DNA of 64,000 nt from Psychroflexus torquis ATCC 700755 (GTDB lineage Bacteria; Bacteroidota; Bacteroidia; Flavobacteriales; Flavobacteriaceae). The translations under genes were made by a program, and so were the position numbers. Positions 1 to 9,374 of this stretch are shown here, in pieces. The stretch is from contig NC_018721.1 in assembly GCF_000153485.2 (NCBI RefSeq), positions 2,852,001 through 2,916,000 on the forward strand, in the 5' to 3' direction. The notes beneath the pieces are model-generated. The model made no database searches and was not told where the DNA came from. It was given only the letters and a program-made list of their open reading frames with translations. How positions within the stretch are numbered: position 1 is the first letter of the stretch; each line of letters opens with the position of its first letter.

Positions 1-193
1 CGAGTGTTTTTTTCGACTGATAAGAAGAAAAAAATGTATTTCGACAAAAGCTCAGCAGAACTATCGAAACCTAATAGTAAATATAACTAAAAACTTCTCG
101 ATAAATTTTTAATTATCTCCTATCGTCGATAAGTAAAAACACCTGCCTGCCGGCGAGGCTGGCTCGAAGTGACCGTATATTTTGGCTTAAATC
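1..193. other. No gene seen at left edge
   Basis: I see no supportable reading frame here. The stretch contains a short GC-rich segment (CCTGCCTGCCGGC near 142) of a kind that recurs at about 18200 and 36720 in this window, so it is probably a dispersed short repeat in otherwise AT-rich non-coding DNA. Confidence 0.4.
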
Positions 194-469
194 TTTACCT
201 ACTATAACCGCAGTAGAAACAAATAGAAAAAATACCACCAATACTCAGCCAATTTTAGCACTTTCATTTTTCCAAAAAGTTAAGGCAATGTCCAATCCCA
301 TTTCTATTATACTTGACAAGATCGCTACCAGATCTTTGCTCAACGGTATCTAATCTGACATTTGTGCCTGAAAGTCGATTCTATTAAAAGTAAGGTGACT
401 AAATCCTGTATAAATCATAAAAATGGCCAATAGAATTCTGAAAATATTTTGTGTCAATGTTGTTGTCAC
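194..469 (-). pseudogene. Decayed DoxX-like small membrane protein
   Basis: Read leftwards from a GTG at 469, one continuous frame gives a DoxX-type hydrophobic protein (TGFSHLTFNRIDFQAQ, then IPLSKDLVAILS, then IALTFWKNESAKIG). It is broken by TAG at 352-350 and TGA at 247-245. Both stops fall where family members usually have tryptophan, so single G-to-A changes explain them. Similarity fades after about 194, so the 3' part is lost. DoxX-like proteins are small four-helix membrane proteins, often tied to oxidative stress. The family call rests on recognising the motif, not on a search. It lies just downstream of the efflux operon. Confidence 0.6.
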
Positions 470-499
470 CTGTTTTTTGATGTCAGCATAACTTAGAAT

Positions 500-1723
500 T
501 TAAAGACTCTTACCAGTATTGGATTGGTTTAAGTTTAATGGTGTTAATCTTGAAGGTTTTATCTTTAACATTTGCTTTTGCAAATACCGGAATCTTAAAA
601 ATGCAGCTATATAACCAATCAATAGTAAGACTAGCAAATGAATGATTTCATTAAGATACAAATGACTTTCGACGCCCATAATAGCGAGTTTCTTTAGAAA
701 AATAAAAAAGGGTTTTAAAGGAATAAGGTTTGAAATAAACTGCAAAAACAATGGCATTTCGCTTACCGACCAAGTAATACCTGTCACTAAAAATACAGGG
801 TATGATGTAAAAGCTATTATTTCCATAGCTCTTGTTTGCGATTTAAAAAAGGAAGAAATAAACCATCCATATACTATAGTAGCCGAAAAGAATATCAACG
901 ATACGATTATTAGTATAAAGAAATTCCCTTTTACAGGTAAATCAAAAAATGGATAGACCACCAAATAAGTGAGTAATAAATAAGCAAAATACAGTAGTAA
1001 ATAGAATCCTGTTTTACCAAGAATGTAATTCAAAAAATTATTTTTACTTTCTTCAAAACCAACCTGCATAAGCCCTTTTTCTCGATCTGACGCTATACTT
1101 TCTGCTAAGCCAATTAATAAGGTTTGGTGCAAAATGAGAAATAGCAAGGCTGGCAGTAGAAAGTTTCCGTAATTATTAGTAGGATTATAGACGGCGTGGA
1201 TTTGAGCCGTTATAGGATTAGCCTTTTGCTCCGCAAACGAAGGATTGATGCCCTTAGACTCAAAGAACTTTTGGCGTGATTCCAAGGCATAGTCTAATGA
1301 CACCAAGTTCACGGTCTTATTAATATCGTTTGAAGACAAAAACTTTGTATTATTCAATATGAGCCCTATAGGTGAGCTTTCATTCTTCTTTAGTTTTTTC
1401 TCAAAACCGCTGGGAATAGTTATAATTCCCTGTACGTCAAATTTGTATAATCCACTTCTAGCTTCTGAAAGATTGGTATAGCTTTTGGTTATAGCTACTT
1501 TTTGTGTTGTATTTATTTTATTTAGAAATGCTTTACTACTTCTAGTTTGGTCCAAATCTACTATGCCTACGCTCACGTTCTCTTCATCCTTATTCACGTA
1601 GGTGCTGCCAATTAATAAAAAATAGAGCAATGGCGCAGCCAACAAAACCAATAAGATGCTGTAGTCATTAAGTACCAATTCGGCTTCTTTTTTAAATAGA
1701 CTCCATATTATTTTCAGGCTCAT
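500..1723 (-). CDS. ABC-2 type permease, second of a pair
   Basis: This 407-residue membrane protein has the ABC-2 (YhhJ/YbhR-like) layout: one N-terminal helix (about residues 22-40), a large periplasmic loop (about 45-185), then five C-terminal helices from about residue 187 on. Such proteins form the membrane channel of a drug or toxin exporter that works with an HlyD adaptor and TolC. Its start overlaps the stop of the upstream permease by four bases (ATGA), so the two are translationally coupled and probably form a heterodimer. No ATP-binding protein lies in this operon or elsewhere in the window, so an ATPase would have to come from another locus. The substrate cannot be told from sequence. 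Confidence 0.85.
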   Translation of the reverse strand: MSLKIIWSLFKKEAELVLNDYSILLVLLAAPLLYFLLIGSTYVNKDEENVSVGIVDLDQTRSSKAFLNKINTTQKVAITKSYTNLSEARSGLYKFDVQGIITIPSGFEKKLKKNESSPIGLILNNTKFLSSNDINKTVNLVSLDYALESRQKFFESKGINPSFAEQKANPITAQIHAVYNPTNNYGNFLLPALLFLILHQTLLIGLAESIASDREKGLMQVGFEESKNNFLNYILGKTGFYLLLYFAYLLLTYLVVYPFFDLPVKGNFFILIIVSLIFFSATIVYGWFISSFFKSQTRAMEIIAFTSYPVFLVTGITWSVSEMPLFLQFISNLIPLKPFFIFLKKLAIMGVESHLYLNEIIHLLVLLLIGYIAAFLRFRYLQKQMLKIKPSRLTPLNLNQSNTGKSL

Positions 1724-2907
1724 ATCACATCGACTTTTTGAGTTAGAAAAACTTTCTTTCTGTTAATAATAAGTCCCGCAGTAATTAGAAGCACCCCTAC
1801 CAAAAGAAAAAGCATGAGTTTCCAGACCTCTGGCCAAATAAAATGTAAAGGCGTATCTAATTGATAGATCTTAAGAAACCCCGTCAAAAAATGAGTGTAA
1901 GGTATGAGCTGGGCATACATGGCGTTGAACCAAGGCATCGCCCAAATTGGAAATGTAAAACCACTAAACACAAATGCGGGAGAATTATACAATATGGCTA
2001 CATCCAGGGCAATTATCTCATTTGGAATAAGCAATGAAACCCCAAAACCAAGTAAAATATTGACACTCATAAAAAGTAATAATAGAGCCAGTAGATGTCC
2101 AATATTTCCATAGATAGGTATTCCAAATACGGGAAATACAATAGCAAATATCAATCCGCATAGTCCAAGTCCATATACCAAAAATGCGAAGTACTTACCC
2201 AAAACCATGGTGAGAACGTTTCCATCTGAAGTAGTATATAGTTCTGTGTAGGTTTTTATTTTCCATTCGTTATTAAAAGCCCTCGAAGCAACCATAAAAA
2301 TGATCATTTGCAATAAGGCTGTTGTGAGTCCGGGTAATAAATAATAGACATAATTGTATTGAGGATTTCCCAATACCTTTGTGTTGATGTCGATGGGAAG
2401 GACCGTGCCCATAATTTTGGCAGGATTAATCCCTAATGACGCTATTCTTTTAATCACTGCAGCACCACTAAGTAATTGTGTGACTTCTAGTGCAGATTTG
2501 TACACCAGATTTCCAAAAACGATGTTGGTGGAATTGGTGTATATTTTCACCCGTACTGGTATATTTTTAAGTACATCTTTATGAAAATTATTTGGTATGT
2601 AAAACACGCCCTGAACCTCATTTTTTACAAAAGCATTTTCAATGGATTCTTCAGATGATAAATAATGGGTTACCTTTAAATTGGGCGATGCTTCCAAAAA
2701 TCGGATATAGGTGCGGCTTAATGTGCTATTATCATTATCATATACTGCAATGGGAACTTCCCTTAGTGCCCCTTTATAGTAGATGGCCCCCAATAGAAAA
2801 AACACAACAACGGGAACAATAATAAATAGATTTCTTGCGGATTTCTGTCTGGCCAATCGCAGCAGCTCCCTTTTAAAAACAAGATATACTGGCCAATTCT
2901 TAAACAT
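1720..2907 (-). CDS. ABC-2 type permease, first of a pair
   Basis: This 395-residue protein has the same architecture as its downstream neighbour: a helix at about 25-45, a periplasmic domain, then C-terminal helices that include the ABC-2 signature region (SPAFVFSGFTFPIWAMP). The two share the overall plan but are clearly diverged, as expected of a heterodimeric permease. It lies 5 bp after the HlyD gene and overlaps the next permease by 4 bp, inside the tolC-hlyD-permease-permease operon. The likely role is export of a hydrophobic compound across the inner membrane. Confidence 0.85.
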   Translation of the reverse strand: MFKNWPVYLVFKRELLRLARQKSARNLFIIVPVVVFFLLGAIYYKGALREVPIAVYDNDNSTLSRTYIRFLEASPNLKVTHYLSSEESIENAFVKNEVQGVFYIPNNFHKDVLKNIPVRVKIYTNSTNIVFGNLVYKSALEVTQLLSGAAVIKRIASLGINPAKIMGTVLPIDINTKVLGNPQYNYVYYLLPGLTTALLQMIIFMVASRAFNNEWKIKTYTELYTTSDGNVLTMVLGKYFAFLVYGLGLCGLIFAIVFPVFGIPIYGNIGHLLALLLLFMSVNILLGFGVSLLIPNEIIALDVAILYNSPAFVFSGFTFPIWAMPWFNAMYAQLIPYTHFLTGFLKIYQLDTPLHFIWPEVWKLMLFLLVGVLLITAGLIINRKKVFLTQKVDVI

Positions 2908-2912
2908 ATCAT

Positions 2913-3887
2913 TTATTTGTAAATCTGTATGGACATACCAGGACGTAGTTCATCGATACGTTCTTGAGGCTTTAGGTGAATCTCAAAGGTTTTAAGCTCG
3001 TATTCGCCTTTGGCTTTTACGGGCACCCAAGTGGCAAAATCTGCCATAGGCGAAATGTAACTGACCTTAAAGCTCACTTCCTCGTTACCCAAACCGGGTA
3101 CTTTTGCCTTGTAAAGGTTATCCATTTGAAAATCTGCTAAATGATTTTCTCTGACGTTGAATATGGCATATATTTTTTCTGGTTTTTGTAGCGTTAAAAT
3201 AGGATATCCTGCGGCCATGACCTCTCCTTCTTCAGCAATTTGATTACTTATTATTCCTGAAGTGGGTGCAATTATTTGAAGTTCGTCGTAATACGCTTCA
3301 ACTTCATTAAAAACTTCTTTAGCCCTTTCATAGCCTCCATGAGCTGCTTTAACATCTTCTTTTCTAACTCCGCTTTTGGCCATCTCCCAAATGGATTTTG
3401 CAGCATTCATCTGCTCATTGGCCGCATCATATTTAAATTGAAGTTCATCCATTTCCTGTTTAGAAATAATGTCATCAGCATAAAGGGCTTGATATCTTTT
3501 ATAGGTTATTTCGGCAAAATCAAATTGGCTTTTGGCTACTTGATATTGGTTTTGAAGCGCACTAATTTCCTCTATTCGCGTACCGAATTCTGCCTTATCA
3601 ACCAAAGAACGGGCGGCTTTTACCATACCTTTAGCTTGGCCTTTTTTTGCATCAAATATATCGGGTTCTAATGTGGCTAATACCTGTCCTTTTTTTACCC
3701 TATTTCCTTTTTCTATTAATATAGCATTTACCCTTCCTGGAATTTCAGAGGAGATATTTATTTCGGTAGTCTCTAACATGCCTACATATATTTTTGGTTC
3801 AGTACGGTTTGCTCTAATAATGAAATATACAATTGAAAACAGGATGATTAATATCGGAATCGCTAAGGTGATATATGCTTTTTTCAT
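2913..3887 (-). CDS. HlyD-family periplasmic adaptor (membrane fusion protein)
   Basis: This 324-residue protein has an N-terminal membrane anchor (about residues 5-25), a lipoyl-like half (GRVNAILIEKGNRVKKGQVL), a coiled-coil hairpin rich in K, E, A and Q (about 80-185), the second lipoyl half (IIAPTSGIISNQIAEEGEVM) and a beta-barrel domain. This is the order found in YhiI/EmrA-type adaptors, which bridge an inner-membrane permease to TolC. It sits 8 bp after the tolC-like gene and 5 bp before the first permease. It is full length for the family. Confidence 0.9.
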   Translation of the reverse strand: MKKAYITLAIPILIILFSIVYFIIRANRTEPKIYVGMLETTEINISSEIPGRVNAILIEKGNRVKKGQVLATLEPDIFDAKKGQAKGMVKAARSLVDKAEFGTRIEEISALQNQYQVAKSQFDFAEITYKRYQALYADDIISKQEMDELQFKYDAANEQMNAAKSIWEMAKSGVRKEDVKAAHGGYERAKEVFNEVEAYYDELQIIAPTSGIISNQIAEEGEVMAAGYPILTLQKPEKIYAIFNVRENHLADFQMDNLYKAKVPGLGNEEVSFKVSYISPMADFATWVPVKAKGEYELKTFEIHLKPQERIDELRPGMSIQIYK

Positions 3888-3895
3888 GTTGAAAC

Positions 3896-5350
3896 TTATT
3901 TGCCGATGATTGGAATTATTTTTTCTGGTTCTCCTATAGTAGTGTATAGATTGGCGATGGCTCTATAATAACCGTCGAGAGCTACCAATTGGTCTACTTT
4001 TGATTTTTCATACAAAAGCGAAGCATCTATAACATCAATGGACTTTCCGAGACCTTCTTCAAAACGTCGCGTATTAATTCTAAGGTTTTCCTTGGCCAAG
4101 TCAACTGTTACTATATGACTATTGTACAGTTTTTGCTGATTAAGGGCATTGGTATAATTACTCTTAACAAGCAAATGAATCTGTTGTGTGGCATATTTTT
4201 TTGCATTCTTCACTTCGTTTTGTAAATGCTTACTAACTTTTAATTTGTTAAGGTCTTTAAACCCATTAAAAATGTTTAGTTGTGCTTGTACTCCAACTAT
4301 AAACTTAGGAGGAATAATCGGTAGTTGATCGCGGAACATAGTGTAGGTGCCAAAAGCGGCTATATTCGGCATAAACTTAGATTTCTCGATTTTATGAGCT
4401 TGTTTCGCCATGATCTCCTTTTGGTCGATCAGTTCCAAAATAGGTTGCTGGGCATAGGCAGTATTTAAAAGCATATCAAAATCAAGGTAAATATTTTGAT
4501 ATGTAATACTATCCATGACCCTAAATTGTATTGAATCTGGCAAATTCATGGTAGAACGCAGAGCCATTTCTGCCAATTGCATTTTATTTTGGTCATTATT
4601 AAGATCTTTCTCCGCATTGGCGACTGCTACTTTAGCCCTCAACAAAACATGTTTGGGAAGAATCTCCAACTGAATGGCTCGTGCTGCCTGTTCCTTATGT
4701 TTCACCATTCCATCATACGCCTGCTGGCGTGTTTTAATGACCTGATTTAAAAGCATCACATCAAGGTAACGTTCTATAAGTTCATTGGCAATGCCATCCT
4801 TAATCTGTCTTAACTCTATATTGGCAGACTGTAACTCGGCTTTTGCATATTTATTTGACGCAATAATTTTCCCTCCCATGAAGATAGGCTGTGTAGCAGT
4901 GATAGCTGCCGTTGGTATTTGTTGGTTGTCGATAATAACATTGTATGACGGAAGTTGCCCTAAAGAGTTTACAATAGTACTATAAGCCGTTTCTGATGTT
5001 ATGCCATCCAAGCCTATCTGATCGCCATAGGCATCCACAAAAGCAGCACCATATCTGCCGCCCAAATCATCTAACGAACTTTTAAGTTGAGACGTGTTCA
5101 CCTCCATATTTTCACTCAAATAGGTAAAGCCGCCCAAAAGATTAATCGATGGTAAAAAATTGCCTTTGGCTGCCTTATTCTCATAGATCTTTTGCTGTAC
5201 GCGCTCGGAATACCGTTTTATTTTCTCATTGTTATTATAGCTTAATTCTAATGCATCAGAGATGTTTATTTCTCGCTCTTGTCCTTTCGCAAAGAGGGTA
5301 AATAGCACTAGGGACACAAGGGTCATGAATATTTTTGAAGAGGTCTCCAT
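3896..5350 (-). CDS. TolC-family outer-membrane efflux protein
   Basis: This 484-residue protein has a signal peptide (cleavage probably after AKG, about residue 23) and the two-fold repeated TolC plan of long alpha-helical hairpins separated by beta-strand pairs (INLLGGFTYLSENM near 45 and PNIAAFGTYTMFRDQLPIIP near 325). It forms the outer-membrane duct of the efflux system encoded by the three genes after it. It is the first gene of the operon, diverges from the membrane-protein gene at 5530, and so shares the palindrome-rich intergenic region with the oleate hydratase cluster. Confidence 0.9.
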   Translation of the reverse strand: METSSKIFMTLVSLVLFTLFAKGQEREINISDALELSYNNNEKIKRYSERVQQKIYENKAAKGNFLPSINLLGGFTYLSENMEVNTSQLKSSLDDLGGRYGAAFVDAYGDQIGLDGITSETAYSTIVNSLGQLPSYNVIIDNQQIPTAAITATQPIFMGGKIIASNKYAKAELQSANIELRQIKDGIANELIERYLDVMLLNQVIKTRQQAYDGMVKHKEQAARAIQLEILPKHVLLRAKVAVANAEKDLNNDQNKMQLAEMALRSTMNLPDSIQFRVMDSITYQNIYLDFDMLLNTAYAQQPILELIDQKEIMAKQAHKIEKSKFMPNIAAFGTYTMFRDQLPIIPPKFIVGVQAQLNIFNGFKDLNKLKVSKHLQNEVKNAKKYATQQIHLLVKSNYTNALNQQKLYNSHIVTVDLAKENLRINTRRFEEGLGKSIDVIDASLLYEKSKVDQLVALDGYYRAIANLYTTIGEPEKIIPIIGK

Positions 5351-5393
5351 TAATTTTTTTATCTATTTGTAAAAGACATAGACTTAAATCTCT

Positions 5394-5419
5394 TTCACAA
5401 AGGTGCTGAACTTTGTGAA
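5394..5419. promoter_or_regulatory. 9-bp inverted repeat before the efflux operon
   Basis: TTCACAAAG at 5394-5402 and CTTTGTGAA at 5411-5419 form a perfect inverted repeat with an 8-bp spacer, 44 bp upstream of the TolC start codon. Read towards tolC, the right arm overlaps a CACCTTTG that resembles the Bacteroidota -7 box (TAnnTTTG). A repressor operator covering the efflux promoter is the simplest reading, but no candidate repressor is encoded nearby. Confidence 0.4.
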
Positions 5420-5427
5420 TAATTTTA

Positions 5428-5464
5428 TTGACCTAGATCATGTAAAAGGCATGATCTAGGTCAA
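5428..5464. promoter_or_regulatory. Perfect 15-bp palindrome made of two FNR-like boxes
   Basis: TTGACCTAGATCATG (5428-5442) and CATGATCTAGGTCAA (5450-5464) are exact reverse complements separated by 7 bp. Each arm by itself resembles a CRP/FNR-type site, TTGAC-CTAG-ATCA and TGAT-CTAG-GTCAA. The palindrome lies between the divergent efflux operon and the 5530 cluster, 66 bp before the 5530 start. The REC-CRP regulator at 13988-15061 is the obvious candidate binder; that link is inference. Confidence 0.55.
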
Positions 5465-5529
5465 CATATTTGAGAAGTTCCCACCATTACTTTGTGCCAT
5501 AATTAAAAGTTTACTTAAAAACTAACATT

Positions 5530-6384
5530 ATGGATATTCCTATCTGGCAGTATATCATCTCTATGATTGCTTACACTGCTTTTCTACTCTTCTTTATAGA
5601 GTTTAACCGTAAACATCCAAAATTTGCAGCTATTTTCTGGATATCCTCATTATTCACTTTCCCGCTTTGGAAGGGGAATCTTTTTGGATGGTTTAGATGG
5701 GCCAAAACCGTTAGTGTATTAATTCCTATCGCCTTGATTGTTGGATTAGCAAGAATTTCTCACCTCTATAAAAAAGAAGGATGGTGGAAATTCTTTCGCA
5801 AAGACTGGGTGCTTTGGGCGCTTTATATGGTGTTATTTCTTAATATTTTTGAAGCCACTTTAAAGGATTTTGGAACAGGTAATTATTTTAATGGCATTGC
5901 TGGTGTGATACTTTGTATAACTATTCCTTGGCCCCATTATAAGGGCATTAAACAAAGGTTTTGGGGATTCTCCAAAAAAGCGCCTGGCGACTTATTGGTC
6001 TACACCACCTTTGCTTGGAACTTTTTATACACGACATGGAATCTCGCCTTTGTATTCGGCGAGAACGCTGGCTTCTTTGCGAGTTCTATTTGTATTCTAA
6101 TGGCTGCCGAGCTCTACCCGATTATTAAAGGAAGACCAGAACTCTATGTAACAGCTAGGATATATACTTTGGCATTTCACATATTGCTTCGTTCCACCTA
6201 CGACATCTTCACGCCTTTGATGGATTCTACATCATGGGCCAATGACAACGTCTTATATATATGGGGAGTTATCAATATGGCGCTGCATGTTCCCTACGGA
6301 ATTTGGTGGATCACAAAATATTATAAATCTAAAAAAGAAGGGATTCCATTACCCTTAAAAAGTATGGAAAGTCAAACGTCATAA
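5530..6384 (+). CDS. Trp-rich polytopic membrane protein, DUF5692-like paralogue 1
   Basis: This 284-residue protein has about eight predicted membrane helices and a high tryptophan content. It shares motifs in the same order with the proteins at 8341 and 9375: WFRWAKTVS (about 58-66), NIFEATLKDF (about 110-119), FNGIAGV, and a late WN helix (YTTWNLAF). I associate these with the uncharacterised DUF5692 family, but the name is from memory. It is the first gene of the plus-strand cluster and is followed after 22 bp by the hydrolase gene. Its function is unknown. Its place in an oleate hydratase cluster suggests a role in handling fatty acids or lipids in the inner membrane. Confidence 0.7.
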   Translation: MDIPIWQYIISMIAYTAFLLFFIEFNRKHPKFAAIFWISSLFTFPLWKGNLFGWFRWAKTVSVLIPIALIVGLARISHLYKKEGWWKFFRKDWVLWALYMVLFLNIFEATLKDFGTGNYFNGIAGVILCITIPWPHYKGIKQRFWGFSKKAPGDLLVYTTFAWNFLYTTWNLAFVFGENAGFFASSICILMAAELYPIIKGRPELYVTARIYTLAFHILLRSTYDIFTPLMDSTSWANDNVLYIWGVINMALHVPYGIWWITKYYKSKKEGIPLPLKSMESQTS

Positions 6385-6406
6385 ACAATAATTTAAATAT
6401 TTAAAA

Positions 6407-7408
6407 ATGAAAAATAATTTCAAAAATATAATAACCTTATTTTTTACTGTAGGTACACTATTCTCGACGATGTATGCTACATCCCAAGAAACAGTGAAAA
6501 TACCAGAACCTTCAACTTTTTTACAAGAAGTAGACCATGGCTATGCCAATTCTGATGGTGTTAAAATCCATTATGCAGAAGTTGGTAAAGGGCCTTTGAT
6601 TATCATGATCCACGGTTTCCCTGATTATTGGTATACCTGGCGTCACCAGATGGAAGTATTATCGAAAGACTATCATGTTGTTGCGATAGACCAACGAGGC
6701 TATAACAAGAGTGATAAGCCTAAGGGAGTGGAAAATTATTCCCTTAAAAAATTAGTTGGTGATGTTGCCGCTGTAATCCACCATTTCGGCAAAGAAAAAG
6801 CAATTATTGTAGGCCATGATTGGGGTGGGGCAGTAGCTTGGCAATTTGCCATACATCTACCTCAGATGACCGACAAACTGGTTATTCTTAATGTGACTCA
6901 TCCCAATGGTATGCGACGAGAACTGGCCACGAATCCTGTCCAACAAGAGAGCAGTAGTTACGCCAGAAAGTTTATAGACGGCACACCAGATGACCCTACA
7001 ATTTTATTTGGCAAACCTATGACTGCAGAAAATCTTGCCAGTTGGGTAAAAGATCCAGAAGTACGTATTCATTATATAGAGGCTTATCAAAGATCGGACT
7101 TTACCGCCATGCTAAATTATTATAAGGCCAATTATGCACGTCCACCTTATCAAAAAGCATGGGAAGATGCTCAAAAAAACCCTTTACCAAAACTTAAGAT
7201 GTCTGTATTGATTTTTCATGGCCTTGACGATTGGGCAATCAATGCTCATGGTCTCAATAATACTTGGGAATGGTTGGAGAAAGATATGACTTTGGTAACT
7301 GTGCCAGGAGCTAGCCACTTTGTGCAGCAAGATGCTTCAAAATTGGTTTCGACAACACTGCAATGGTGGCTTGCTTCACGTGCAAACCAAGCTGAACAAA
7401 AAAATTAA
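6407..7408 (+). CDS. Exported alpha/beta hydrolase, epoxide hydrolase-like
   Basis: This 333-residue protein starts with a signal peptide (about 1-26) and so acts outside the cytoplasm. The core is an alpha/beta hydrolase: oxyanion-hole motif [13 protein letters not shown] (about 69-81), nucleophile elbow GHDWGG with Asp138 as nucleophile, and a late catalytic histidine in GASHFVQQD. An aspartate nucleophile followed by tryptophan is the pattern of epoxide hydrolases and haloalkane dehalogenases, not esterases. HGFPxxWYTWR favours epoxide hydrolase. An unsaturated-fatty-acid epoxide substrate would fit the neighbouring oleate hydratase, but that is inference. Confidence 0.85.
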   Translation: MKNNFKNIITLFFTVGTLFSTMYATSQETVKIPEPSTFLQEVDHGYANSDGVKIHYAEVGKGPLIIMIHGFPDYWYTWRHQMEVLSKDYHVVAIDQRGYNKSDKPKGVENYSLKKLVGDVAAVIHHFGKEKAIIVGHDWGGAVAWQFAIHLPQMTDKLVILNVTHPNGMRRELATNPVQQESSSYARKFIDGTPDDPTILFGKPMTAENLASWVKDPEVRIHYIEAYQRSDFTAMLNYYKANYARPPYQKAWEDAQKNPLPKLKMSVLIFHGLDDWAINAHGLNNTWEWLEKDMTLVTVPGASHFVQQDASKLVSTTLQWWLASRANQAEQKN

Positions 7409-7431
7409 TAAGACCATAAAATTAAAATAGC

Positions 7432-8280
7432 ATGAAAAAATTTATAATCACAGCAGTATTGACCTCCTTTATTATAGGACATGTCACCGCACAAGTAGAG
7501 GGTAAAGCAGATGTGGATCTCGCAAAAATGAGTACTGAGTTTTTAAACCCCCTCTCCGATATCTGGAGTTTACAAATTCAAAATGATTTTGTGTTTTTAG
7601 AAGGTGATGCCATTTCAGGAAACCGCAAGGCTAATTTTACAAACTTTCAACCTATCATGCCCATTCCTATAGGTGAAAAGTGGAATTTGGTAAACCGACC
7701 CTTAATCCCTTATGTTGTTCTTGAAACACCACAACTGGATGGGAGTTATCAAAACGAGAGAGGTTTGGGTGATATAGAATTGATTCAAGTGTTTACTCCA
7801 ACAAATGGCCTAGGCTACTTTAATCTGTTTGGGTTTGGGGCCACATGGATCTTTCCAACGGCTACCAATTCAATAATTGGAGCTGAGCAATGGTCGGTCG
7901 GTCCTACATTTGGTATTGGAAGAGTTGATGACCAGTATTTTTTTGGATTTATAGCCCAACAAAACTGGTCTTTAGGAGGGCAACAAAATAGCACGGATAT
8001 TAATAGATTCAAGCTGCAGTATTTTCTAAGATATCGTGTTAGCCCCACTTTCAATATAGGCATGAGCCCGATAATTGAAGCTAATTGGGATAAAACGTCT
8101 GGCAATGTATGGTCCATACCAATAGGCCTTGGTTTCAGTAGTACTTTTAAAATGGGTAGACTTCCCGTAAATCTTAGTTATGAAACCCAGTATTATGCCG
8201 AATCTCCAAATATGGTGGGCCCTGAATGGAATTTTAGATTTACTCTAACGACGGGAATGATGAATCCTTTGAAGAAATAA
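7432..8280 (+). CDS. Putative outer-membrane beta-barrel protein
   Basis: This 282-residue protein has a signal peptide (about 1-20, ending in VTAQ) followed by alternating amphipathic strands with aromatic girdle residues, and ends with a strand (WNFRFTLTTGMM) a few residues before the C terminus. Related proteins are often labelled neuromedin U or transporter, which says little. In this operon it could let hydrophobic substrates through the outer membrane, much as FadL- or phenol-degradation porins do. That role is inferred from context only. Confidence 0.55.
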   Translation: MKKFIITAVLTSFIIGHVTAQVEGKADVDLAKMSTEFLNPLSDIWSLQIQNDFVFLEGDAISGNRKANFTNFQPIMPIPIGEKWNLVNRPLIPYVVLETPQLDGSYQNERGLGDIELIQVFTPTNGLGYFNLFGFGATWIFPTATNSIIGAEQWSVGPTFGIGRVDDQYFFGFIAQQNWSLGGQQNSTDINRFKLQYFLRYRVSPTFNIGMSPIIEANWDKTSGNVWSIPIGLGFSSTFKMGRLPVNLSYETQYYAESPNMVGPEWNFRFTLTTGMMNPLKK

Positions 8281-8340
8281 CAACAGAACCTTGTTTGCGG
8301 TTTATATCCCTTAACCTCTTATAAACTGCGAATTGGATTA

Positions 8341-9306
8341 ATGGAACTTTACTATTTAAATATATTCCACATGGGTTATCTATATGAAGTACCGGGACTA
8401 AATGCATGGGCGATTATGCTATTTGTGATCCTTACGCTTATCGCTTTTAATGAATTTGGTAGAACCACTAAATGGGGAGGGATACTACTTTTCCTTATTG
8501 TTCCTATAATTCTAACGATTTTCGTTTGGCCAAAAACGGCAGCTCCAAATAATGAATATGGAACAGGAACTTGGTTTAACTGGGTGAAAACCTATTCTGC
8601 ACTTGCTGGTTGCCTTGGTTTTATGGCCATTCGGTTTATTCCAGCATTGGCAAAAAGGAAATGGGTACTAGTATTCCCTGCTGCCATACTTGCCATAAAT
8701 ATCCTTGAGGCTTGTTTTCGCGATTTTCAAGTGTATAGTTTTGGTCTTTGGGAGGGCGGTTATGTCGATAACCTATGGGTGATGTCTGGGTCTTGGAATA
8801 TAATGAACGGTATTGCAGGACTTTTAAATATTGTTACCATTTGCGGTTGGACGGGTATCGTTATTTCAAAGGATAAATCTAAAGATATGATCTGGCCTGA
8901 TATGATTTGGGTTTGGATTATTGCCTACGATTTGTGGAATTTTGCCTATACCTATAACTGTATTTCCGATCACTCCTTTTATGCGGGTGTTGCCTTACTG
9001 CTTTCCTGTACAATTCCAGCATTTTTTATTAAAAAAGGAGCGTGGCTTCAGCATCGGGCTTCCACACTTGCTTTATGGATCATGTTTGTGATGACCGTTC
9101 CGCAGTTTGCTGACCAGATTGCACCGGTTCCTACCACACACAATCCTCAAGCTTTCTTTATTGTTAGCCTCATTGCACTTATTGCAAATCTAGCCCTCTT
9201 TGTTTATCAAGGTTTACGGATAGTGAGGCTTAAAAAACACCCATTGAAAGATGAAATATATAAGGACACAAAAACGTATCAAAACGTACTAGCAGAAAAT
9301 GTATAA
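8341..9306 (+). CDS. Trp-rich polytopic membrane protein, DUF5692-like paralogue 2
   Basis: This 321-residue protein has about nine predicted helices and the motif series shared with the 5530 and 9375 products: WFNWVKTYS, NILEACFRDF, NIMNGIAGLLNI, and IIAYDLWNFAYTY followed by LLLSCTIPAFF. It is closer to the 9375 product than to the 5530 product; both have the long IIAYDxWNF segment, which is reduced in 5530. It follows the barrel protein by 60 bp in the same direction. Function unknown. Three copies in one operon suggest a hetero-oligomeric membrane complex or substrate-specific variants. Confidence 0.7.
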   Translation: MELYYLNIFHMGYLYEVPGLNAWAIMLFVILTLIAFNEFGRTTKWGGILLFLIVPIILTIFVWPKTAAPNNEYGTGTWFNWVKTYSALAGCLGFMAIRFIPALAKRKWVLVFPAAILAINILEACFRDFQVYSFGLWEGGYVDNLWVMSGSWNIMNGIAGLLNIVTICGWTGIVISKDKSKDMIWPDMIWVWIIAYDLWNFAYTYNCISDHSFYAGVALLLSCTIPAFFIKKGAWLQHRASTLALWIMFVMTVPQFADQIAPVPTTHNPQAFFIVSLIALIANLALFVYQGLRIVRLKKHPLKDEIYKDTKTYQNVLAENV

Positions 9307-9374
9307 ACATTGAAAATATTTTAAACACTCACGATAGCTTGCAAAATAACCTGCATAAAATAACAAAAACAATC

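Noticed and set aside
3276..3671. Plus-strand frame of 131 residues within the HlyD gene
   Set aside because: It is antisense to a conserved adaptor gene and rich in Phe and Ile, as expected from reverse reading of Lys/Glu-rich coiled-coil codons.
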